Assembly: GCA_900551415.1 (NCBI GenBank)
Contig: URWB01000022.1
Coordinates: forward strand, 1 to 24,158
Length of the DNA: 24,158 nt
Origin: an uncultured Eubacteriales bacterium
GTDB lineage: Bacteria; Bacillota; Clostridia; Peptostreptococcales; Anaerovoracaceae
Direction of reading: 5' to 3'
Position numbers and translations under genes: made by a program. The notes under the pieces were generated by a model. That model worked only from the letters and a program-made list of their open reading frames with translations, was not told where the DNA came from and made no database searches. Below, one piece after another: positions 1-6,113 of the stretch (positions are counted from its first letter, which is position 1; every line of letters begins with the position of its first letter).

Positions 1-46
1 AGTAGGAATTTCACCCACTTATATTTCAAGCGCCGAACTGGCGCAC
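1..46 (-). other. Possible 5' end of a group II intron (runs off the window)
   Basis: Read on the minus strand, the sequence from base 46 starts GTGCGCC. It then folds into GCGCC-AGTTC-GGCGC followed by a second stem, AGTGGG-loop-CCTACT. Bacterial group II introns characteristically begin GUGCG and carry short hairpins in this position. The upstream flank is AAAGGAG, which together with the first G would otherwise read as a Shine-Dalgarno, but no ATG follows at a usable distance. Only 46 bases are visible, so domains V/VI and the intron-encoded protein cannot be checked. It could equally be the leader of an unseen gene. The remaining bases up to the neighbouring stop codon hold only a perfect 12-bp palindrome, CAACTTAAGTTG, at 73-84. 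Confidence 0.3.
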
Positions 47-87
47 CTCCTTTAAATTATTATTAGATATATCAACTTAAGTTGTAC

Positions 88-1548
88 CTATCTTTTTCTG
101 AATATAACCGGCTCGTACATCTGTTCATACCATATGGAGATTGCCGGTACGTCATTCTCGTTAAGCAGCCGGACAGGAACCTTTCTTGTTTCTGTGTCAG
201 CTTTGACGCCTTCCAGCCAGAACTGATTTTCTCCCCAGTGGTGCAGTTTCAGAGATTGGTCTCTATAGCGGACAATATAGCTGTCTTCGGAGGGATTCAG
301 CAATGCAAGTTCTCCGTATCCTTTATCTGCATAAGAGCCCAGCCAGTCACAAATGTTATATTCAAACGGGGAGCCTTTTGTCTCCTTGTCCAGTTTATCT
401 GATGTCATATCCACAAAGCACCAGTTGTATTTACTCGGATCAGGTTTTACGGATTTATCTTGAAATCTGCCGAACCAGTCTTCCTCAGGAAAACCCAGAT
501 TATGATCCAGTATTGCATACATCAGCGGGTAGAAAATATCATCTGCCGGTGCATGCAGATTATGCATCAGTACGATCCCGATCCCGTCTTCAGGAAGATA
601 AGCCTGAAGACTGCTGTAACCGTTGATTTTTCCTGAGTGCTTTTGCAGAGGATGACCGCGATATGTACCAGTCTGCCAGCCCAGACCATATCCGTCACAT
701 TTACTAACATCATCATCGGGACGCCCTGAATCGTCAAAGTACATGTGCTTTTGATGCATGCGGTTAAAGTTCTCAGTGCTTACCAGCTGGCTTCCGGAGG
801 AATTTTTTCCTCCGTCTATATGAAACCTTATCCACTTCAGCATGTCTTTTATGCTGCTTCCCACTGATGCCGCCGGTCCTGCCATGTCCATCCGCCAGAA
901 AGGAAGCTTGACCACTTTGTCATTAATCATCTGATACGGCTGTGCGTGATTGCTGTCAGAAATGATGTCATCGGCAAGGCAGTGCGTACGCGTCATTCCC
1001 AGCGGTTCGAATATGTAATCTTTCATCAGGCTGTTCCAGGATCTTCCTGTTGCCTGTTCAATCACATAACCGGTAAGTGCATAAAACAAATTGCTGTATT
1101 GCGCTTTTTCCCGGAATCTTTCATTGGGTTTCAGATATCTGATTCTTTTTGCGACGTCTTCTCTGCCTTTTGGTTCGGGCCATAATATGTCGTATCCTCC
1201 CATTCCGGTTCTGTGGCAGAGCATATCCCTCAATGTCATTTTTTCATCTGCTTCTGAATCAAACATACGGAGCTCCGGCGCATATTCTCTTACAGGAACA
1301 TCTATATCAATTTTCTTTTCATCTGCCAGCATAGCGATTAAAGCAGAATTCATTGATTTCGAACATGATGCGATACCGAATATTGTGTCTTCATTAAAAG
1401 AAAGGCCAAGCTCTTTATCTCTGAAGCCTGCGCATAATACCTCATCCGGGAAACCGCGTCTTGTAACTCCGACTGCGATTCCCGGAATATGCCAGTATTC
1501 CAGTTCACGATTAAGCACAGTCCGGTCTATTTTACCAAGCAAAGTCAT
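88..1548 (-). CDS. Serine hydrolase, class C beta-lactamase/esterase/D-aminopeptidase fold
   Basis: A 486-residue protein of the class C beta-lactamase (PF00144) superfamily, which includes esterases, D-aminopeptidases and amide hydrolases. The three active-site elements are visible: SCSK at about residues 61-64 (Ser nucleophile, Lys base), YSN at about 151-153, and HSG at about 304-306 in place of KTG. The last 120 or so residues, after the catalytic domain, resemble the extra C-terminal barrel found in this family. There is no signal peptide, so a cytoplasmic enzyme acting on an imported peptide or ester is likely; the substrate cannot be read. I chose the ATG at 1548 rather than the one at 1554, because AGGAGG ends directly against the upstream ATG but lies 6 nt from the downstream one. 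The gene is separated by a terminator from the two sigma-54 activators upstream and has its own sigma-54 promoter, so it is a likely target of them. Confidence 0.88.
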   Translation of the reverse strand: MTLLGKIDRTVLNRELEYWHIPGIAVGVTRRGFPDEVLCAGFRDKELGLSFNEDTIFGIASCSKSMNSALIAMLADEKKIDIDVPVREYAPELRMFDSEADEKMTLRDMLCHRTGMGGYDILWPEPKGREDVAKRIRYLKPNERFREKAQYSNLFYALTGYVIEQATGRSWNSLMKDYIFEPLGMTRTHCLADDIISDSNHAQPYQMINDKVVKLPFWRMDMAGPAASVGSSIKDMLKWIRFHIDGGKNSSGSQLVSTENFNRMHQKHMYFDDSGRPDDDVSKCDGYGLGWQTGTYRGHPLQKHSGKINGYSSLQAYLPEDGIGIVLMHNLHAPADDIFYPLMYAILDHNLGFPEEDWFGRFQDKSVKPDPSKYNWCFVDMTSDKLDKETKGSPFEYNICDWLGSYADKGYGELALLNPSEDSYIVRYRDQSLKLHHWGENQFWLEGVKADTETRKVPVRLLNENDVPAISIWYEQMYEPVIFRKR

Positions 1549-1554
1549 ATACAT

Positions 1555-1560
1555 CCTCCT
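1555..1560 (-). promoter_or_regulatory. Ribosome binding site that fixes the serine hydrolase start
   Basis: AGGAGG on the minus strand. It touches the first in-frame ATG (1554) with no spacer but sits 6 nt from the second (1548), so initiation at 1548 is favoured. Confidence 0.8.
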
Positions 1561-1590
1561 TTTCTCTCCCCTCTTGCTTCAAATAGAATA

Positions 1591-1605
1591 GCAATAAACA
1601 TGCCA
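1591..1605 (-). promoter_or_regulatory. Sigma-54 (RpoN) -24/-12 promoter of the serine hydrolase
   Basis: The minus strand reads TGGCAT-GTTTA-TTGC. This matches the sigma-54 consensus TGGCAC-N5-TTGC with the correct spacing and one change (C to T). Transcription should start near base 1580, giving a leader of about 30 nt that contains the ribosome binding site. A TTGACA at 1610-1615 overlaps it, but the nearest -10-like hexamer would need a 19-bp spacer, so a sigma-A promoter is less convincing. Two genes for sigma-54 activators lie directly upstream. Confidence 0.75.
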
Positions 1606-1626
1606 TTTTTGTCAAATACTATAGCA

Positions 1627-1734
1627 ATGTTGAAATTTCAACATTTTCTGACATACTGATTCGGATTTGATTAAAATATTGTCGGACTTTTAAAAAAAAT
1701 TATTTTAAAAATAAAAAAAATTATCCGATCGGAT
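1627..1734 (-). promoter_or_regulatory. Candidate activator-binding (UAS) region upstream of the sigma-54 promoter
   Basis: This AT-rich stretch carries a perfect 18-bp palindrome (ATGTTGAAATTTCAACAT, 1627-1644), centred about 57 bp upstream of the predicted start. A perfect 12-bp palindrome (ATCCGATCGGAT, 1723-1734) sits near -150. Further TCGGA elements occur at 1661 and 1682, 21 bp (two helical turns) apart. Such sites are expected for enhancer-binding activators, but which protein binds which element is inference. Confidence 0.4.
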
Positions 1735-1760
1735 CCATATATCAAAAGAGAAATAAAAAA

Positions 1761-1787
1761 GAGAGTAAAATAAATTCTTTTACTCTC
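1761..1787 (-). terminator. Intrinsic terminator overlapping the stop of the second activator
   Basis: On the minus strand a perfect 10-bp stem (GAGAGTAAAA / TTTTACTCTC, 7-nt loop) is followed by a T-rich run. Its 5' arm includes the last codons and the TAA stop of the activator ending at 1780. It separates the activator operon from the serine hydrolase gene. Confidence 0.8.
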
Positions 1788-3141
1788 CAAAACCCTTATT
1801 GTTGTTGATTTTATATCTGAGAAGTGCAGGCGAAATCTTCAGCTCTTTTGATGCTTTAGAAAGATTGCCTCCGGTATGCCTCAAGGCTTCGCTTATGAGA
1901 CGTGATTCTTCATGCTGCAGATATTCTCTGAGATTAAGTCCGCTGGATACAAATTTCTGAAGCTCCGGGCATCGGCTGCCGATGTCAGGATGAAAGAGCG
2001 TATTCCCCATCTCAATATATTGCTGAATATCACTTTCGTCAATGGTGTTTTTGTTGCTTATGGCAAAAAAACCTTCCACAACATTTTTAAGTTCCCTGAC
2101 ATTGCCCGGCCAGTCATGTTTCATAAGAAGATTACGAGCCTCGGCAGAGAATCCTTTCACGTCACGGTGATGTTTTTCGTTGAAGACCTTCACATAGTGA
2201 TCTGCTATTTCCAGTACGTCACTGCCTCGGTCATGAAGCGGCAGCAGATTGAACTGAATGACAGACAGCCTGAAAAACAGATCGGAACGAATTTTTCTGT
2301 TTTCAAGGATCTTTTTTGCATCGCTGCCAGAGGCAGCGATTATACGAACATTAACATAGATAACCTGATTGCTGCCCAAGGGCCGAATGGATTTTTCTTC
2401 AATGGCCTTTAACAGTTTGGCTTGAATGCTGAGTGGCATGGAATCCATCTCATCAAGAAAAATGGTACCATTATCGGCTAGTTTAAAGAGACCGTCTTTT
2501 TTCTCTGCATCAGTAAAGCTGCCTTTCTCGATTCCGAATAGAAGACCTTCCAGAAGATTTTCGGGTAAAGCGCTGCAGTTAACATAGATAAAAGGAGAAT
2601 TCCTGCGATTACTGCACGCATGGATCACTCGCGCAGCCAACTCCTTACCGGTTCCGGTTTGTCCCATAATCAGTACGGATGAATCTGCATCGGCAATTTT
2701 CGAAATTTTTCTTTTCAGCTTCATCATTTCCTGTGAACTGCCGACAAGGGATTCAAGGCTGAAAGTCTCGTCTTTTTCTTTCCTCTGTTTTTCATCTACA
2801 GATTTTATGATATCTGCATGTTCATCATAGTTGGCAAGTTCCATAGCGGCAACAGTTTCATCATATCTTTTTATGGTGTATACGTCTTCGTATTGCCTTA
2901 TTATCCTTCCGTCCAGAGTTTCAAGAATCTGCGAATGATTATGGAAAACCTCGCCATTGTAAATAGCGCGCATGAAGGTGCTGGTTTCCTGATGAACATT
3001 GGTATATATCTGGTAGAAGTTTTTCCCTATGCTTTCATCCGGCAGGAAGCCAAAGAAATCAGAATTACAGACTTTGATATATTCAATATTTCCTGCTTTG
3101 TTTACTATCGTTATATCTTTAAAATCACTGTTGATCTTCAT
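1780..3141 (-). CDS. Sigma-54-dependent activator with degenerate GAFTGA loop (PAS-AAA+-HTH)
   Basis: A 453-residue enhancer-binding protein: a PAS-like sensor (about 1-110), an AAA+ domain (about 130-365) and a Fis-type HTH (about 420-447). Walker A is GQTGTGKE (160-167) and Walker B is TIFLDE. The arginine-finger region is IRSDLFFRL and the sensor II region is WPGNVREL. Two conserved elements depart from the family. The sigma-54-contacting loop reads GSFTDA (207-212) instead of GAFTGA, and the sensor I segment reads IAASG where IAATN is usual. Its ATG lies inside the 3' end of the upstream activator gene (17-bp overlap), so the pair is probably translationally coupled. Two activators in tandem, one with altered motifs, recall the HrpR/HrpS pair, which act together; that role here is inference. 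An intrinsic terminator sits on its stop codon. Confidence 0.88.
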   Translation of the reverse strand: MKINSDFKDITIVNKAGNIEYIKVCNSDFFGFLPDESIGKNFYQIYTNVHQETSTFMRAIYNGEVFHNHSQILETLDGRIIRQYEDVYTIKRYDETVAAMELANYDEHADIIKSVDEKQRKEKDETFSLESLVGSSQEMMKLKRKISKIADADSSVLIMGQTGTGKELAARVIHACSNRRNSPFIYVNCSALPENLLEGLLFGIEKGSFTDAEKKDGLFKLADNGTIFLDEMDSMPLSIQAKLLKAIEEKSIRPLGSNQVIYVNVRIIAASGSDAKKILENRKIRSDLFFRLSVIQFNLLPLHDRGSDVLEIADHYVKVFNEKHHRDVKGFSAEARNLLMKHDWPGNVRELKNVVEGFFAISNKNTIDESDIQQYIEMGNTLFHPDIGSRCPELQKFVSSGLNLREYLQHEESRLISEALRHTGGNLSKASKELKISPALLRYKINNNKGFGE

Positions 3142-4474
3142 CGTTCTGCCTCTTATAGGAATCCAGTTTGTACTTCAGAAGCTGCTTTGATATGCCAAGC
3201 AGGTCTGCAGTTTCAGATGTATTGCCGTGTTTCATGTTAAATGCTTCCAAAACAATGTTTTTTTCCATATTTGCCATATGCTCTCTGAGTCCATTTTCGC
3301 TGATTGTTTTCACGTTATCTGCACGCTCGCATTCCAGAACATAGGACGGGATATCATCCATATCTATTTTGCCGTTTTCAGCAAAAGCAAAAGCACCTTC
3401 AATGATATTTCTCAATTCTCTGATATTTCCGGGCCAGCTGTAATTTCTGAATATTCTCATGATATCTTCCGAGGGATATCTGATGTTTGATTGGGTCTTT
3501 TCATTAAAATAATCGATAAAATGACGTGTGAGTAAATCAATATTCCCTTCACGCTCTGCCAGATTCGGGAGTCTGATATACACCACAGCCAAACGATAAA
3601 GGAGGTCCAGACGCAGTCTTTTGGATCTGATCAATTCAACGATATCTTCATTTACGGCGGCAACAACACGGAAATCAACATAGGTTTCCTTGTCAGAACC
3701 TATGCGGCGAATTCGCTTGCTTTCGATTGCTTTAAGCAGCTTTGCCTGCATTTCCGGACTTATGGAATTGATTTCATCCAAAAAAACTGTTCCGCCTTCT
3801 GCTTCCTCGAATAGCCCCATACCATCTACTGCGCCTGTAAAGCTTCCTCTTGTAGTGCCGAAAAGTATGCTTTCGAGAAGACTTTCCGGAATGGCACTGC
3901 AGTTCTGGGAAAGGAACTTTTTGGCATATCTTCGGCTTGAATTGTGAATCGCCTGTGCCACAAGTTCTTTGCCTGTTCCTGTTTTTCCATAGATCAGGAC
4001 ATTGGCGTTTGAAAGAGCAATATTGCTGATCTCTGATTTTATTTTTATCATCGCAGGATCCTGAGAGATAATGTCATCGAGAATGTATCGTGTCTGATTT
4101 TTACGGTAAAGCATATGTTCCGAATGCTGTTCGATTTCGCGCATATTTTCTTTACCGTAATAAAATTTTCCTACTTCTATAGCCCCGACAAGCTCTTCCC
4201 CATCATAAACGGGGTAACACGAGCCGGCTTTTGTGAGTCTGATGCCACTGCTGGCAGTAAGAATCTCTTTGAAATTTTCAATTGTCTCGCCTTTTTTACA
4301 TGATCGGATCAATGGATAGCTTTCCGGAAGATCTCGAAATAAATCCCTTATATTCTTTCCTACGGCACTTTCCATTCCCAGTTGAAAATAGCGATAATTA
4401 CCGATGTCGTCATATATGATCTGACCGCTGTTATCAACCAGTATAATATCTGTATCATTAGAATTAATCAACAT
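3125..4474 (-). CDS. Sigma-54-dependent transcriptional activator (PAS-AAA+-HTH)
   Basis: A 449-residue enhancer-binding protein, first gene of the two-activator operon. The N-terminal ~110 residues look like a PAS sensor. The AAA+ domain has Walker A GKTGTGKE (163-170), an intact sigma-54-contact loop GSFTGA (210-215), Walker B TVFLDE, a sensor I Asn in VAAVNED, RLDLLYRL and WPGNIREL. A C-terminal Fis-type HTH spans about 415-440. It is the paralogue of the next gene but keeps the residues that one has lost, so it is the more likely ATP-dependent sigma-54 remodeller. There is no receiver domain, so it probably senses a small ligand directly. The ATG at 4474 is preceded by GAGGTGACC. The likely target is the serine hydrolase two genes downstream. 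Confidence 0.9.
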   Translation of the reverse strand: MLINSNDTDIILVDNSGQIIYDDIGNYRYFQLGMESAVGKNIRDLFRDLPESYPLIRSCKKGETIENFKEILTASSGIRLTKAGSCYPVYDGEELVGAIEVGKFYYGKENMREIEQHSEHMLYRKNQTRYILDDIISQDPAMIKIKSEISNIALSNANVLIYGKTGTGKELVAQAIHNSSRRYAKKFLSQNCSAIPESLLESILFGTTRGSFTGAVDGMGLFEEAEGGTVFLDEINSISPEMQAKLLKAIESKRIRRIGSDKETYVDFRVVAAVNEDIVELIRSKRLRLDLLYRLAVVYIRLPNLAEREGNIDLLTRHFIDYFNEKTQSNIRYPSEDIMRIFRNYSWPGNIRELRNIIEGAFAFAENGKIDMDDIPSYVLECERADNVKTISENGLREHMANMEKNIVLEAFNMKHGNTSETADLLGISKQLLKYKLDSYKRQNDEDQQ

Positions 4475-4494
4475 TTCAAGGTCACCTCAAGCTC

Positions 4495-4523
4495 ATTATG
4501 CCATAAAATGAAAATACAGTCCA
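4495..4523 (-). promoter_or_regulatory. Putative sigma-A promoter of the activator operon
   Basis: The minus strand shows TGGACT, a 17-bp spacer and CATAAT, ending about 20 bp before the first activator's ATG. The hexamers are only moderate matches. Bases 4525-4644 further upstream show no gene or clear signal. Confidence 0.4.
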
Positions 4524-4644
4524 GCTATTTAAAATACACTATGCTCCAGTCGCAGGATCGTGCTGATGCCAGGAAAGCGTTGTTTTTAAATCATGCGGTG
4601 TATGCCGTGCCTTATTTTCCCCCGGCTTATACTTGTCAAGTCTA

Positions 4645-4778
4645 GTGGACACAAAAAACATTTTTTATGATATAGTGTTTTCATTTGTGGACACCAGAGC
4701 ATTTTTCCTCTGATTTCCGTTTTCGTTTGTGGACATAGAAAGCGTTTTCTATGTTTTTTCATTTATGGAAGTGGACAC
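4645..4778. repeat. GTGGACA repeated four times at an exact 42-bp period
   Basis: GTGGACA begins at 4645, 4687, 4729 and 4771, spacing 42 bp each time. The first, second and fourth copies extend to GTGGACAC and the third reads GTGGACAT. The first three units each continue with a different small hairpin: AAAAAA/TTTTTT, CAGAG/CTCTG and ATAGAAA/TTTCTAT. A TTTTC(A/G)TTT tail follows. The outermost copy matches the inverse at the other end of the IS remnant, so these may be multiplied transposase-binding ends. Confidence 0.7.
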
Positions 4779-4798
4779 GATGGATGCAGACTTTCCAA

Positions 4799-5116
4799 TT
4801 ACTCGTTTTCTTTGTCCTTCCTTCTTCGTCTTTCGACGAACTTCGGTTCCTCTGTCAGATTTCTCTTGGAAAAGGTGTCTTTTCTCTCCAGTTCTCCCCG
4901 TTGGTACCGGTGGTAATCGTTATCCGGTATATCATACCCAAGGGCATAGCAGGGCCTCTGTTTATTGTAGAACTTCACATAGTGCTCAATCGTGTCGATG
5001 AATTCTTCCCTGCTTCTGCACGTATTGAGTTTGAAGTCGATGAACAGTTCCTCTTTAATCCACCCGTTCAAGGATTCGTTAACCGGATTGTCCGTTGGCT
5101 TTCCCGCCCGCGACAT
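4799..5116 (-). pseudogene. IS3-type transposase orfB, C-terminal fragment
   Basis: The frame carries the end of an IS3-family integrase core: MSRAGKPTDNPVNESL, containing the third catalytic acidic residue (the E of DDE), and later YVKFYNKQRP...ALGYDIP, both hallmark segments. The same frame stays open a little upstream of the ATG (ITRS before MSRAG), as expected for an interrupted longer orfB. The two Asp residues of the triad lie in the deleted part. The C terminus is strongly basic/acidic (ERRRRKDKENE). It is not expected to be an active protein. Confidence 0.8.
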
Positions 5117-5328
5117 GGATCTGGTGATACCGGCAGCACATCTCCTGTCTGTGCATCGGCTCTGGACAATCCTTCCAGACCCTGTGTTTCATATTGCTTC
5201 ATCCATTTCTTGAACACTCCATCCGATATGCCGTTGGCATCACAGAAATCCGAGAGCTTTGTTTCCGGATTCGATAGATACCTCCTAATCAGAAATTCCT
5301 TTTGCAAGGGATCCAAATGCTTTCCCAT
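5068..5328 (-). pseudogene. IS3-type orfA, N-terminal fragment fused out of frame to orfB remains
   Basis: The first ~62 residues form an HTH of the IS3 orfA type (SDFCDANGISDGVFKKWMKQ, then GLEGLSR). The start is well defined: AAAGGAGG precedes the ATG at 5328. Around 5110-5145 the sequence crosses the deletion junction and continues into orfB DNA in the wrong frame, giving a non-homologous tail (CRGRESQRTIRLTNP) that ends at 5068. The HTH part could still be made and might bind the element's ends. Confidence 0.7.
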
Positions 5329-5614
5329 AGTAGCCTCCTTTCTGGTAGTCGCCGCGCCGAGGGTACCTCTGTGCCCACCGTGGAGCTTTCGGTCGAACCT
5401 TTGGTCCTCACAAAAGCTTCACGACAATCTCCACTCCAAGTATACTCTCGGAATCGACATTTTTCTACCGTTCCGTGTCCACTTTTACTTTAGCATCAAG
5501 GGAAAAAAGCTCTTTGATGATTTTCGACAAACATGCAAATCTAAAGTACAAATATGGAAGGTTGATTGTATAATCAAGTTGAACAATAAAATAAAAAATC
5601 CATAGCCATGCTTC

Positions 5615-5688
5615 TGTGGTAGAATGTAGGTGCTATATCAACAATCACCAAAGGAGTCATCACTATGGATCATGCACGTTCTACCACA
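5615..5688. repeat. 10-bp inverted repeat flanking the IS30-fragment start
   Basis: TGTGGTAGAA (5615-5624) and TTCTACCACA (5679-5688) are exact inverses and enclose the ribosome binding site and ATG of the IS30-like fragment. The 5' arm may belong to the element's terminal repeat, and the pair could form an mRNA hairpin limiting translation. The rest of the gap 5483-5664 holds only another small inverted repeat (TTGATT-GTAT-AATCAA, 5562-5577). Confidence 0.45.
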
Positions 5689-5820
5689 ACTGAACACCAA
5701 AAAGGGAAACATCTTTCTTGCGCCGAGAGAATTTTGATTCAGCTCCGTTTGAAAGACAACCGGTCCGCTAACAAAATCGCCAAAGAAATCGGCTGCCTCG
5801 CTTCCTGCTGTCCTAAATGA
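5665..5820 (+). pseudogene. IS30-family transposase, N-terminal fragment
   Basis: A 51-codon frame with a good ribosome binding site (AAGGAG). Residues about 15-44 match the N-terminal HTH of IS30-type transposases (KHLSCAERILIQLRLK, then KIAKEIGC). After EIGC the similarity stops, and CLASCCPK runs into the inverse strand of the truncated Fur gene, ending at TGA 5818-5820. More than 250 residues, including the DDE domain, are missing. Insertion next to or into fur followed by deletion explains both truncated genes. Confidence 0.7.
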
Positions 5821-6019
5821 ATACTCTTGTCCCTTCCCGCACGCTGCGTTTGAGAAGTCCCTCTTCCTCCAAAGCGGAGATGTTGCGGTAAACAGCGCTG
5901 ATGCTGATCTGATCCGCTGCCAGATCTTCGGCGATCTGCCGCGCGCTTATTTGCTCGTCTGTATGCTCGGAAAGATATTCCAAAAGCCGCTTGCGCTGCC
6001 GTGTCAGATATTTTGCCAT
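5813..6019 (-). pseudogene. Fur-family metalloregulator, truncated after the DNA-binding domain
   Basis: The 68 residues form a clear Fur-family winged helix (MAKYLTRQRKRLLEYL..., recognition segment ISAVYRNISALEEEGLLKR). Family members are about 130-150 residues, with a C-terminal metal-binding dimerisation domain. Here the frame stops at TAG right after the wing (TRVFI), where IS30-type DNA begins, so the metal sites are gone. The promoter, two operators and ribosome binding site (GGAGG, 8 nt from ATG) are intact, so a DNA-binding stub could still be made. Which family member it was (Fur, Zur or PerR) cannot be told. Confidence 0.8.
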
Positions 6020-6032
6020 CCGCTACGCCTCC

Positions 6033-6101
6033 AATTTGCAATCTGTTCGCAAATTATTATACTGCATGAGATTTCCTTTATCAATATGCGAATTAGTCGC
6101 A
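6033..6101 (-). promoter_or_regulatory. fur-remnant promoter flanked by two palindromic operators
   Basis: On the minus strand, TTGATA (6079-6084), a 17-bp spacer and TATAAT (6056-6061) form a near-consensus sigma-A promoter. Directly upstream lies the inverted repeat TGCGA-N5-TCGCA (6087-6101). Directly downstream of the -10 lies AATTTGC-N9-GCAAATT (6033-6055). Both contain TTTGC or TTGCGA half-sites, which suggests autoregulation by the Fur-family protein. Confidence 0.65.
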
Positions 6102-6113
6102 AATTAAGCGCTG

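Larger units (their letters stand above)
4645..5482 (-). mobile_element. Internally deleted IS3-family-type element
   Basis: The element is bounded by GTGGACAC at 4645-4652 and its inverse GTGTCCAC at 5475-5482. Inside, on the minus strand, lie the start of an orfA (HTH protein) and the last third of an orfB (DDE integrase). The middle of the element, including most of the DDE catalytic core, is missing, so it cannot transpose by itself. Flanking target-site duplications were not evident by eye. The left side carries an unusual 42-bp periodic repeat (separate entry). Confidence 0.65.

Noticed and set aside
4645..4778. CRISPR-like array
   Set aside because: Only the first 7-8 bases of each 42-bp unit are conserved and no cas genes are present; it belongs to an IS end.
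4751..5605. 284-codon open frame on the plus strand
   Set aside because: Runs antisense through the IS3-type orfA/orfB fragments and past the element's end; no family resemblance.
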